Assembly: GCF_014212135.1 (NCBI RefSeq)
Contig: NZ_JACJVQ010000002.1
Location: forward strand, 186,001 to 250,000
Direction: 5' to 3'
Origin: Cohnella thailandensis
GTDB taxonomy: Bacteria > Bacillota > Bacilli > Paenibacillales > Paenibacillaceae
Length of the DNA stretch: 64,000 bases
The notes beneath the pieces are model-generated. The model was not told where the DNA came from. It saw only the letters and a program-made list of their open reading frames with translations, and made no database searches. Shown here one piece after another: positions 41,819 through 50,692 of the stretch. Position numbers and translations under genes: made by a program. Each line of letters begins with the position of its first letter. Within the stretch, counting starts at the first letter, position 1.

Positions 41819-43306
41819 TCACCCCTCCTTGAATTGGCCGGGGGTGACGCCGGTATGCTTCTTGAACACCTCGATGAAGTGGCGGTGCGTTAAATAGCCG
41901 ATCCTCTCGCTCACCTCTTGAACCTTAAGCCCTTTGCGCAGCAGCGTCTTGGCGAGCTCCATCCGGCACCGGGTCAAATATTTGATGAACGTCTCGCCGA
42001 TCTCTTCCTTGAACAACACGCTCAGATAAGCCGCGTTAAGGCCGACGTGCTCGGCCACCTCCTGGAGGCAGACCTCCCGGGAGACGTTCCGCTCGATGTA
42101 ATCTCTCGCTTTCTTGACCGCGGCGTGCTTGTCCTGCTCGCGCGCCTTCATCCCGGCATCCGCGATGCTCTCCATCTGGCGGCGGAACCATACGGACAGC
42201 ATTCCTTGCTCGCTCGCGGCCCGAATCTCGACATGCGGCAATGCGGAGGATAAAGCGGCTGGATTGGCGGCCGAGTCCGCTCGGTTCTCCGCCGCGGCTT
42301 CCGTCGTCAGGTAGATCAGCTTCAGCATCTCTCGCTCGGCGAATTCCGCGTCCACCCTCTCGGAGCGGATCTGCTCGAGGAACAGCTCCACCTGTTCCAT
42401 GAGCAGCGCTTTGTTGCCAGCCTGCATGCTCAGAACGATCGCTTCCTCCCGCTCCGTCAGCTCCCCCTGCCGCAGCTTGCGAACGTCCAGCTCGCAGGAA
42501 TAAACCGCGCCCTTCGTTCCGAGGAACAAGGCCGACTTCAACGCTCGCCGGGCTTCGTTCCCGCTCAAGACAACGTCGCCGATCTCGCTATAGGTGTCGC
42601 CGATGCCCAGAGCGATGCCGGCCGAATCGAGTTCGTTCGCGAAATCGTCCCAGTAGGCGAACGGCAGATCGACGAAGTGGAAGACGACCGCCAGCGTCTC
42701 CCGCTCGCTCCGAAGATAGACGGCGCGATACGCCGGGTTGTGCGGCAGCTCGAAGGAATCGTTCGAGGCCATCGCCGTGACGCCGGTTACGTTCCGGGCT
42801 TCCGCCCCGAAGCTCGCCATCCACTTGGGCACCGCTTGCTTGCCGCCTTGCAGCAGCTCCCAGACGGATTTCTCGAGCAGCTCCTTGCGGCTGTCTTCCC
42901 ATCTGCGCTCCAGGGACCGCAGCTCCTCTCTCTTGCCGATCTGCCGCAAGCCCTGCCGCAGCGCCCGCTCGATGCTCGTCTCCGTGATCGGCTTCTCCAC
43001 GTAATCGACGACGCCGAGGCGGATGGCCCGCTTCACGTACTCGAATTCGTTGAACCCGCTGAACACGATGCAACAAGTGTCCGGGGCTTCCTCCAAAATC
43101 TCCTCGATCAGCTGGAGGCCGTCCTTGCCCGGCATGCGAATATCGGTCAGAACGATGTCGGGACGAATCTCCTTGAACAACGCCAGAGCCGAGAGGCCGT
43201 CGCCGGCCGTTCCCGCGAGCTCGATCCCCATCCCCCTCCAGTCGACTAATCCGCTAAGCGCCTCCAGCACGATATACTCGTCGTCGAACAGCAACGCTTT
43301 AAGCAT
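41819..43306 (-). CDS. yesN: YesN-type response regulator (AraC output)
   Basis: A 495-residue regulator. The receiver domain (residues 1-120) has the acidic pair DDE near residue 8, phospho-acceptor Asp in PDIVLTDIRMPGKDG, and the lysine in VEKPI. The C-terminal 100 residues form an AraC helix-turn-helix pair (LQEVAEHVGLNAAYLSVLFKEEIGETF and VQEVSERIGYLTHRHFIEVFKKHTG). It overlaps the kinase gene by eight bases and precedes the transporter genes, which it probably activates when the sugar is sensed. Confidence 0.94.
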   Translation of the reverse strand: MLKALLFDDEYIVLEALSGLVDWRGMGIELAGTAGDGLSALALFKEIRPDIVLTDIRMPGKDGLQLIEEILEEAPDTCCIVFSGFNEFEYVKRAIRLGVVDYVEKPITETSIERALRQGLRQIGKREELRSLERRWEDSRKELLEKSVWELLQGGKQAVPKWMASFGAEARNVTGVTAMASNDSFELPHNPAYRAVYLRSERETLAVVFHFVDLPFAYWDDFANELDSAGIALGIGDTYSEIGDVVLSGNEARRALKSALFLGTKGAVYSCELDVRKLRQGELTEREEAIVLSMQAGNKALLMEQVELFLEQIRSERVDAEFAEREMLKLIYLTTEAAAENRADSAANPAALSSALPHVEIRAASEQGMLSVWFRRQMESIADAGMKAREQDKHAAVKKARDYIERNVSREVCLQEVAEHVGLNAAYLSVLFKEEIGETFIKYLTRCRMELAKTLLRKGLKVQEVSERIGYLTHRHFIEVFKKHTGVTPGQFKEG

Positions 43307-45068
43307 GGGCTCTCACCTCTTCGGGAAATGGCTTGATTCGGAAGCGGATCCGGGTCCCTTCCCCCGGCTTGCTCGTTATTTGAAAAGCGCTCGAAGCACC
43401 GTAGTAAAGCAGCAAGCGCTCGCGAACATTGCGGAGGCCGTACCCTTTCTCCATCCGTTCGGCGTCCTCCATGCCCACCCCGTCGTCCTCCACCGTGAAC
43501 AGGAGCGCGTCCCCGTCCCTTTGGCCCAGCACCCGAACGCTTCCTTTGCCCACCTTCGGCTCCAAGCCGTGATAGATCGCGTTCTCGACGAGCGGCTGCA
43601 GGATAAGCTTCAGAATCTCCATGCCGAGGATGCCCGGGTCGACGTCGACCTCGAAGCGGAACCGGTCGTCGTAACGGATGTTCTGGATCGTCATGTAGTG
43701 CTCGATATGCTGAAGCTCCATGAACAGAGGGATCGTCTCCTTGCCCTTGTTCAGGCTGAGCTTGAAGCTCTCGGATAACGCGAGCGCCATCGTGGCCGCC
43801 TTGTCCGTCTGCCGCAGCCGGGCCATCAGGTAGATCGAATCGAGCGTATTGTACAGAAAATGCGGCTTGATCTGAGCCTGCAACGCGCGTAGCTCCGCCT
43901 CCCGTTCCTTCAGCTTCGAATGGGTAAGCTTGGCGCCTAACTCCTCATTTTCCAAAACCATTCTCTTGAACGTCTCCCCGATCGCGCCGATCTCGTCGTC
44001 CCGGAAGGGGGCTTCGAATTCTCGGGAGCCCTTGTTCCAGTCGACCATCATTCTCTTCAACCGCAGCAGCGGCCGCGTGATGCTCCCCGACACGATGTAG
44101 GAAATGACGAGAGCGACGAGGAAAATCGCTAAAGCGATCAGAGCCGTAGCGGTGCCGATCCGGTTCGAATCCTTCAGCAGCTGGCTCTCCTTGATGATAT
44201 GAACGAAGCTCCACTCGGTCGTCCGGTTGCGAAACTCGCTGATCAGATAGCCCTGATTCCGGAGGCTGCTTAGCAGCTCTTCGCGCGACCCCGGGGTTTG
44301 TGCGGCTTCCATGGCAGCGGCTTCCGGGTAGACGACTCTCGCATAAGCGCGGCTAGCGTCGATCGCTAGAAAACTTCCGTTATCGGCGTTGCTGCCGAAT
44401 ACGCTTTCAAACATGGAGGTCGATAGATTCGTGACGATAAAGCCGATGGGCTCGCCTTTCGGGTCGGAGGAATCGCGGAACAGCTTGACCGAAGAAAAGG
44501 TGCCGGGCTTGTCCTCGATGACGTTGTAGCTGAAAAAAACGACCTTCCCTTGGTCCTCGAACGCCGCGTTATACCATTCCGTTCTCTCGATCGCCCGTTT
44601 CTTGTCCGCGACCTCGTAATAGCCGGCGTCGTCCGACCTCCCCAGACAGTAAGTCCGGTAGTGAAGGTCGAAGAGGCAAAGAGAGTCCATGTACCTCGTA
44701 TCGAAGGAATTGCTGTTGATGATCCGCTGCAGCCGGTTGATCGTCCGGTCGTTCATCTCGCTCTGCTCTTGACTGCTCTTGATCTCGCTGTCTCTCAGAT
44801 CGTCTCGCAGCTCTTCGTTCAGAACGATGAACCGGTTTAGGTTTATGATGTTGCGGAACAGCAGGTCCGCCACCTCGCTTGACGTCTGAAGGTGGCCGGC
44901 GAACGTGCTTGCGTTGTTCTCGGTCAGGGTGTTCTTGGCGATGTTGAAGGAGACGTAGCCCAGTAGGCAGAGCGGCAACAAGGAGAGCAGGATCATGGAG
45001 ACGAAGAACCGGCTTCGGACCTTGCGAAGCCGGAGCCGGGAAGCGAGCTTGCGGAAGCGGTCGGACAT
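43299..45068 (-). CDS. yesM: YesM-type sensor histidine kinase
   Basis: A 589-residue membrane kinase. Two spans (FFVSMILLSLLPLCLLGYVSF near residue 25 and ATALIALAIFLVALVISYIV near residue 300) bound an extracellular sensor domain, then come a HAMP linker, the His-kinase motif QIKPHFLYNTLDSIYLMARL with the phospho-accepting His, and a HATPase domain with VENAIYHGLEPK and a DDGVGM glycine box. AAGGAGG lies eight bases before the ATG. It is the first gene of the rhamnoside locus and is paired with YesN. Confidence 0.94.
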   Translation of the reverse strand: MSDRFRKLASRLRLRKVRSRFFVSMILLSLLPLCLLGYVSFNIAKNTLTENNASTFAGHLQTSSEVADLLFRNIINLNRFIVLNEELRDDLRDSEIKSSQEQSEMNDRTINRLQRIINSNSFDTRYMDSLCLFDLHYRTYCLGRSDDAGYYEVADKKRAIERTEWYNAAFEDQGKVVFFSYNVIEDKPGTFSSVKLFRDSSDPKGEPIGFIVTNLSTSMFESVFGSNADNGSFLAIDASRAYARVVYPEAAAMEAAQTPGSREELLSSLRNQGYLISEFRNRTTEWSFVHIIKESQLLKDSNRIGTATALIALAIFLVALVISYIVSGSITRPLLRLKRMMVDWNKGSREFEAPFRDDEIGAIGETFKRMVLENEELGAKLTHSKLKEREAELRALQAQIKPHFLYNTLDSIYLMARLRQTDKAATMALALSESFKLSLNKGKETIPLFMELQHIEHYMTIQNIRYDDRFRFEVDVDPGILGMEILKLILQPLVENAIYHGLEPKVGKGSVRVLGQRDGDALLFTVEDDGVGMEDAERMEKGYGLRNVRERLLLYYGASSAFQITSKPGEGTRIRFRIKPFPEEVRAHA

Positions 45069-45093
45069 GCAGCTATCCTCCTTCGCGGGGAGT

Positions 45094-45167
45094 GCGTGCA
45101 AAGGCATGTTGGCGTGTAGAGGCATGTAAGCGTGTAAAGGGCATATAGGCGTGTAAAAGGCATATGG
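45094..45167. repeat. Four tandem 18-19-bp repeats upstream of yesM
   Basis: Units beginning GCGTGTAAAGGGCATAT-like start at 45094, 45112, 45130 and 45149, for example GCGTGTAGAGGCATGTAA and GCGTGTAAAAGGCATATGG. The array begins about 25 bases upstream of the yesM start codon, in its leader or promoter. Confidence 0.75.
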
Positions 45168-45524
45168 CGGAAAAGCATAGTAAATGTTAAGGGGAATCGT
45201 GGATATATTCGACTGGAGCGGGGGAATTCCTGCTGAGTTGGGTTGGCGGTGGTTTATGAGAGGCTAAATTTCAAAAGATAATCTGTTCTATCGGCGGCTA
45301 TGTGACACTTGCGATCCCGTTACATAATAGTATGACTCTCTCTGGTCGTTTTCCTCATATCGAGCCCTCATATCGAGCTCCAAGTAGTCTCTGTTCAGGC
45401 GGCACAAACTATTAGTGATCTCGATCTCGAAAATTTTCCTCCGTGGATGGCATCAACCGGCATCGCCTATCGGGTGGCATATTCTAAGTTTCGATTAATT
45501 TCAACAAACTGCAAATAAGCGAAG

Positions 45525-45575
45525 ATAACAAAAAATAGGTTAATCATAGTGGCATCTGACCATAATTAACCTATT
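45525..45575 (-). terminator. Orphan leftward terminator
   Basis: AATAGGTTAAT (45534-45544) and ATTAACCTATT (45565-45575) form a perfect 11-bp stem with a 20-base loop, and on the minus strand TTTTTTG follows. No gene remains between it and the next terminator upstream, so the gene it served may have been lost. Confidence 0.7.
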
Positions 45576-45727
45576 CAATATAACGGAATAGCGTTATTTA
45601 GGTGATATAATTAAAGCATTTAATGTGCGGCGTACAACCGAAATGTAGAAATCCTTTTACGGGTATTACATGAGTTATAAGTGTTGTTGGTTAAATAATA
45701 GGTTCATTCGGCACTGGATAGCCTCAA

Positions 45728-45762
45728 CAAAAAGAAAGCCCTAAAGAATTGAACTTTAGGGC
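45728..45762 (-). terminator. Terminator after the immunity-like gene
   Basis: GCCCTAAAG and CTTTAGGGC form a perfect 9-bp stem, followed on the minus strand by TTTCTTTTTG. It lies 13 bases after the stop at 45775. Confidence 0.85.
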
Positions 45763-45774
45763 AATAGACTCAAG

Positions 45775-46107
45775 CTACTTTGATTGAGGATACAATTCCA
45801 TATATGTTTCGTACCAATCAGGGCGTTGCGCTTTAATTTGGGAAAGAGCCTCTGTCAAGGCAATGCCTTTTAGATGTGATAACTTTTCATAATTTATTTG
45901 CTTCGTTGTTAACCAAATATGACCTAAATACTCACCGCAGCTAGCTACAATCATCTCATCATAGTTACTGTCATTGGACAATTGTACTAAAATGTCCACT
46001 GTCTCAGCATCTTGAAAATTGATTCCTAATTCAATTACTGCGTCATCTTTTTCTGCATCTGATGCAGTTGGATCTTTCAATATTTCCAAAAGTTTTTCCT
46101 TTTTCAT
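45775..46107 (-). CDS. Putative immunity protein of the RHS toxin
   Basis: A 110-residue helical protein encoded a few bases after the RHS toxin tip, the standard place for the cognate immunity gene. The helices (LLEILKDPTASDAEKDDAVIELG, AETVDILVQLSND) resemble HEAT-like repeats seen in several immunity families. ATG at 46107 is preferred over the GTG three codons earlier. It is intact although the toxin gene upstream is damaged, consistent with selection to keep protection. Role inferred from position. Confidence 0.7.
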   Translation of the reverse strand: MKKEKLLEILKDPTASDAEKDDAVIELGINFQDAETVDILVQLSNDSNYDEMIVASCGEYLGHIWLTTKQINYEKLSHLKGIALTEALSQIKAQRPDWYETYMELYPQSK

Positions 46108-46112
46108 AGATT

Positions 46113-49100
46113 TCACTTCCCTAATGGAATATGAGTACCGACACTCTTACCGCCCCGTTCCCCTGTAAACGGATTAATGTATGATGTTGATGTTCCTTTA
46201 TCGTCTAATCTAACATCGAAACGGGGTTGGTTACTTCCTGTTCCTAGCCCTTCCCTTGTACTTACTTCGGGTTTCAACTTTAATCTCCAACTAAATTTCC
46301 CATTGGCATCCCTTACTCCCCATTGTTCGACACCACCAGCAGTATCTTGTCTCACCCAACCATTTTGTTCTGCCCAAGCTCTTAAGTTAGCAGTGTTTTC
46401 GGAAATGCTACCAGTATCTTTAACTAGAGATTTTCCAGTCCCCTTTGAAGCAGCATTCCTAGATGCCGCCGCACCTGCATACGTCGATCCTTCAAGATTC
46501 CCATTCTCACCTGCGCTTCCCGGGTTACTATCTTTGTTAACCGTCCCACTCTTGAAGTTTTTGGAAACTAATGTACTGCTCTTTATGGCCGGTTTACCAG
46601 AGTAAACTCGAAGGCCCCCGCCACCAATTCCCATTGCTGCAACTCCAAAAACCTCGCCAATATTCGGACCATATTGCAGCTGGTATTCAATTGCGGCTTC
46701 GGCGACTGTATATCCTTTTGTGCTAAAATCATAAGCCATTTCTAAGCCATCAATTGTACCGCCACCCAAATCGAACCCAAATAATTTAAGTCCAGAATAA
46801 ACTTTAACATTAATGTCTTCTAGTTGCTTTTTGGTTATATTTCCATTATTCCTTTGCAAGGTGTCCAACACAACTAGCGTTTGTTCTAAAGATATACTTG
46901 GGTCAGCTACTGAAGAAACAAACTTCGCTTCATTCGCAGATAAATTATACGAAAAACTAATGCTTGACGACGCTTTAGACTTTAACTCCATCGCCGTAAC
47001 CGCTGTAACAACATTTTGAGATGTCACAGTGATATTTGTTCTTCCGATGGTAGTTGTTGTTTTAGTCATGGTATCGCCCTTGCTTACATTAACGGACTGC
47101 TGAGAGGTAATTGAAATTCCCACGCTAGACGTGACTTGAGTCCATTCCTTCTCAGTCATATATCCACGATGAGATACTGCCGTACTAACAACAGATGAGA
47201 TCGTATCCGCTTGGAATACCAACGGAGTAATAACATCTTCAGGATACATATTCAGCTTACGGGAATCCTTAGCTGCATTACGGATATCATTAGCTTGTTG
47301 AGAAATCGCCGTTCTCTCTGCCGCGGATGTCGCTTTATAGTAAGCGCTAGTCAATGCAACAATCTTGGCTTGATCTTCAACATTTAAATTATTATCCGAA
47401 GCAACCCAATGCCCAGTTGGATCCCAGAAGATTAACGGGTTGTTATGGGTATAGGTATATCGGTTCAACGACATCGGATCGTCAGCTTGCCCTTCGTAGC
47501 TATCCCTCGAAATAAACCGCCCGACATACGGATCGTAATACCTTGCGCGAAGATAGTATAAACCTACTTCGGCGTCGAAGAACTCGCCCGAATAGCGAAT
47601 CGAGCTGGAATATTGCTCCACGACCAGAATCGGGTTGCCGAAGATATCCTAGTCGTACTGGTTCTCCACGACTCCCGCTTCGCTGACGGTTTGCACGACA
47701 TCGCCATGGCCGTTGAACAGATAGTAAGACAGCTTCTGCGAAGCATCGATTCGCGCAATGTAGTTGAGGCCATGTACGTAACGTACGGCCATCTTATCGG
47801 ATGCGTCGGTCTCCAGGACCACATACTGACGATCATAGACATAGTTGGTCACATGAGTTGCATAACTGTCATTGGAGCTGCGGGCAACCTTCTTCGTACG
47901 CAGGTCGTCGCCGTCGTACGTGTACTCGACCGTGTTACGATCCCCTGCTTTGACTCTCTCCGTTTTCTTCAGCCGGTTAAAGCCGTCGAACGTGTTGCTC
48001 ACTTTCTCCAGCAACGTATTTAAGTCGCCTGACATCTCCTCTCCGTAAGGATCGGCGCCGGTAACTTGCCTCATATCCCGAGTATGAGAACGGAGATAAC
48101 TGATCTGCTGACGAACCTCGTTGCCATTGTCATCGTAGAGATAGGCTGTCGTCTTCTCCAGCACTTCGATTCCGTCGGCGTTCTCCAGCTTCTCGACGAG
48201 CTTCATCAACTCTCCCGCATTGGAGTAGAAATACTCGCTCTTCTTGATCATGTACTTAACCTCTTTATTGTTGCTCGGATCTATGAATCCGCTCACTTGT
48301 TCAGAGGTGTACGTCTCATGAAGAGATTCCCGGTTGCCGTTCTTATCGTACGTATAAACGGTTGATTTGCCCGGAGCCTCAACCTTCCGAATCCTGCCGG
48401 CATCATCGTAGAAGTAGCTTGTCTTCCCATAACTGTCCGTCTTGGAAGTCTGTCTACCTGCTCCATCATAGGTATAAGAAAACTCCGAGAGGAGCGTACC
48501 GCCTGGCTTGACGTTCCGTAGCTTAAGCAGTTGGTTGTTCCGATCGTACGAATACGTCTCCTTGACTCCGCCTGCGTAGCTAATCGACTCCCGATTGCCG
48601 TTCTTGTCATAAGCATAAGTCGTGGTCTTGCCGGCTACGGTTACCGTCTCCATCCGACTCGACTTATCATAAGTGTATCGCGTAATAAAACCAGTCTTGT
48701 CCGTAACCGTCTCGACGTTGCCGATGGCATCATAGGTGTAGGCAAGCTGTTCAGCGCCATTCTTGATAATGCGGGTCAAGCGATCGTTCTTGTCGTAGGT
48801 GTATTCAGTTTTCCCGCTCTCATCGGTCATGGAAGAGCGATTACCATTCTCGTCATACGTGTAACCGACGAGGTCTCCAGTCTCGACAACTTTTTTCTCC
48901 AGAAGAAGGTTACGGCTGTCATAAGCATAGCGAGTGTGATAACCGTTTCCATCGGTCATCTCGAACAAATTAAGAGCCTGGTCATACCGATAAGAAGTGG
49001 ATTGGTTCGCCGCATTGACAGTTTCGAGCAGCAATCCGAACGCTCCATAACGATAAAGCGTTACTTTGCCTTTCCCATCCGTCATGTCCAGCTTGTTACC

Positions 49101-49186
49101 GACTAAGTCGTAGTTATACTTAACGCTAACGTTGATCGGATCGATTACTTGAACCAGTCGACCGGCATTATCGTATTCGTACGTAT
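46113..49186 (-). pseudogene. RHS/YD-repeat polymorphic toxin gene, 5' truncated and with an in-frame amber codon
   Basis: From about 49186 the frame encodes many YD repeats (YTYDxxGNRxx), then the RHS core (GLYYLRARYYDPYVGRFISRD), then a ~330-residue variable C-terminus ending THIPLGK, a probable toxin. A TAG at 47651-47649 interrupts the same frame: NQYD, stop, then DIFGNPILVVEQYSSS. Related proteins read YDY here, so Tyr became amber. The 5' part with signal sequence is missing; repeats begin right after the ahpC terminator. The toxin half could still be translated from GTG at 47621. Confidence 0.85.
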
Positions 49187-49194
49187 CACAAGAT

Positions 49195-49242
49195 AAACCC
49201 GCCTCCCAAGCTTCGCTGATCGCGGAGTGAAAGGCGGGCTTA
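49195..49242 (-). terminator. Terminator of the peroxiredoxin gene
   Basis: AAGCCCGCCT pairs with AGGCGGGTTT with a partly paired middle. On the minus strand it follows the ahpC stop and lies immediately before the first RHS repeat. Confidence 0.8.
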
Positions 49243-49250
49243 ATTAGACT

Positions 49251-49895
49251 TCACAGCTTTCTAAGCTCGTTCAAAATCTCTTCGGGCTCGAACCGCTGCA
49301 TGAAGTCCGGATTGACGTATGCCGAACGGACGATGCCGCTTTCGTCGATCATGAAAGTCGAGGGCACGGGCAAAATCCAGCGGTTCGTCGCGTTATATTC
49401 GGCCAGGTCGAGGCCGAAGCCTTGTTGAAGGACGTCCTGAATGTACTCCGGCACGTCATATAGGATCCGGTAGCTCGCCGCAACCAGACCGTGCCGGTCG
49501 CTGAGAACCTTGAAGCGCAGCTCGTCTTTCTCCGTATGCGACAGAGTCTCGTCGGGACTCTGCGGGCTGATCGCGATCAATTGGGCGCCGAGCGCTTCGA
49601 TCTCCGGCAGTACTTGCTGATAAGCCTTGAGTTGGCGGCTGCAATACGGGCACCAGCCTCCGCGGTAGAAGGTTAAGACGACCGGCCCGTGAGCCAATTC
49701 GTCGTACAGATTAATTTCCCTTCCGAGCGCATCCGTAAGAGTAAAATCCCTGGCCTTCTGTCCGACCTGCAAGCCGAACGGATCGGCCGACTCCTGCTGC
49801 TCCCGGATATGCCGGTATAGGGCGGTCTGCGCTTCGAGCGGCGAATTCGCCTCGAATGCCTGCTTCATCTGCGTCAATTCCTGATTTAAACTCAT
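49251..49895 (-). CDS. Peroxiredoxin (AhpC/TSA-like)
   Basis: A 214-residue thiol peroxidase-like protein. The active-site region is VVLTFYRGGWCPYCSRQLKAYQ, with a CxxC instead of the lone peroxidatic cysteine of classical AhpC, as in the PRX-like/AhpC-TSA subgroup. It reduces peroxides in the cytoplasm by family. ATG at 49895 has CGGAG ahead; the ATG two codons earlier is too near the site. It diverges from a TetR regulator, with a duplicated motif between them. Confidence 0.9.
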   Translation of the reverse strand: MSLNQELTQMKQAFEANSPLEAQTALYRHIREQQESADPFGLQVGQKARDFTLTDALGREINLYDELAHGPVVLTFYRGGWCPYCSRQLKAYQQVLPEIEALGAQLIAISPQSPDETLSHTEKDELRFKVLSDRHGLVAASYRILYDVPEYIQDVLQQGFGLDLAEYNATNRWILPVPSTFMIDESGIVRSAYVNPDFMQRFEPEEILNELRKL

Positions 49896-49916
49896 CGCCA
49901 TTCTCCGTTCCGATTT

Positions 49917-49991
49917 TGGATTGTTTACTCCATTTTTATCCGTGAAGTAATCATAATTCGCAAATTCTGGATTGTCAACTCCATTTTTGAT
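49917..49991. promoter_or_regulatory. Two direct 23-base repeats, candidate TetR operators
   Basis: TGGATTGTTTACTCCATTTTT (given in two parts: TGGATTGTTTACTCC, ATTTTT) at 49917-49937 and TGGATTGTCAACTCC, ATTTTT at 49968-49988 are 51 bases apart. Each core has TGGA and TCCA arms. They lie at the two divergent starts, so one repressor could control both genes. Confidence 0.65.
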
Positions 49992-50002
49992 ATGATGAGG
50001 CT

Positions 50003-50644
50003 ATGGAAAATTCACATGCAGAAACGGAAAAACGGTCGCGGCTGACGTCCAAAGGTAAAGAAACAAGAGCGCGCATCGTCGCCGCGGCGGCGGAGCTCAT
50101 GTTCGATCGGGGCGTCGCGGGGACGAGCGTCGAGGATGTGCAGAAGGCGGCGAAGGTCAGCGCGTCGCAACTGTACCATTACTTCAAGGAGAAGCGGGAG
50201 CTCGTGCTCGCCGTCATTGCGTACCAGACCGAAGCGGTCCTTCAGGCGCAGCAGCAGCTGCTCGAAGAACTCGACAGCTTCGAAGCGCTGCGAGCCTGGT
50301 GCGACGCCATAATCGAGCTGCAGCGCATGCGGCAATGCAAAGGCGGATGTCCGATCGGCTCGCTTGCTAGCGAGCTGTCGGAGCAGGAGCCGGAGGCCCG
50401 CGTCGAGCTGGCCGAGGGCTTCGCGCGGTGGGAGAGGAGCATCCGAACCGGCCTGCGATCGATGCAGGAACGCGGCGAGCTTGCCGCGGAGGCGGATCCC
50501 GACCGGCTCGCGCTCGGACTCCTCGCCTCGCTGCAGGGCGGGCTGCTGCTCACGCAGGTAAGGCGGGATACCGAACCGCTGCGGGCGGCGCTCGACATGG
50601 CATTTAACTACATTCGTTCGTTCGCCGCCGGAGTTCGAGATTGA
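50003..50644 (+). CDS. TetR-family transcriptional regulator
   Basis: A 213-residue regulator. The HTH is TSVEDVQKAAKVSASQLYHYFKEKRELVLAV. The ligand domain has a CKGGCPIGSLASELSEQ segment with two cysteines spaced four apart, typical of a TetR_C subgroup next to oxidoreductases. It probably represses the divergent peroxiredoxin gene and itself through the repeats at 49917-49991. The cysteines could sense thiol-reactive compounds; that is inference. GAGG lies very close to the ATG. Confidence 0.88.
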   Translation: MENSHAETEKRSRLTSKGKETRARIVAAAAELMFDRGVAGTSVEDVQKAAKVSASQLYHYFKEKRELVLAVIAYQTEAVLQAQQQLLEELDSFEALRAWCDAIIELQRMRQCKGGCPIGSLASELSEQEPEARVELAEGFARWERSIRTGLRSMQERGELAAEADPDRLALGLLASLQGGLLLTQVRRDTEPLRAALDMAFNYIRSFAAGVRD

Positions 50645-50648
50645 TGCC

Positions 50649-50692
50649 AAAACAGGCCGTTCTGCCTTATGCAGGGGGAACGGCCTGTTTTT
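50649..50692. terminator. Bidirectional terminator
   Basis: AAACAGGCCGTTC pairs with GAACGGCCTGTTT, with TTTTT on the right, between two convergent genes. The stop codon of the MerR gene lies in its loop. Confidence 0.85.

Larger units (their letters stand above)
45168..45774. other. Gene-free stretch between yesM and the RHS immunity gene
   Basis: About 600 bases with no convincing gene, AT-rich toward the right. It holds the yesM upstream region, an orphan leftward terminator (45530-45575), a small palindrome TAACGGAATAGCGTTA near 45584, and the immunity-gene terminator (45728-45762). The content looks like decayed DNA downstream of an RHS cassette. Confidence 0.6.

Noticed and set aside
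45168-45774. Insertion-sequence remnant indicated by inverted repeats
   Set aside because: The inverted repeat has a loop of only 20 bases and a T run, so it is a terminator; no transposase fragment is seen.
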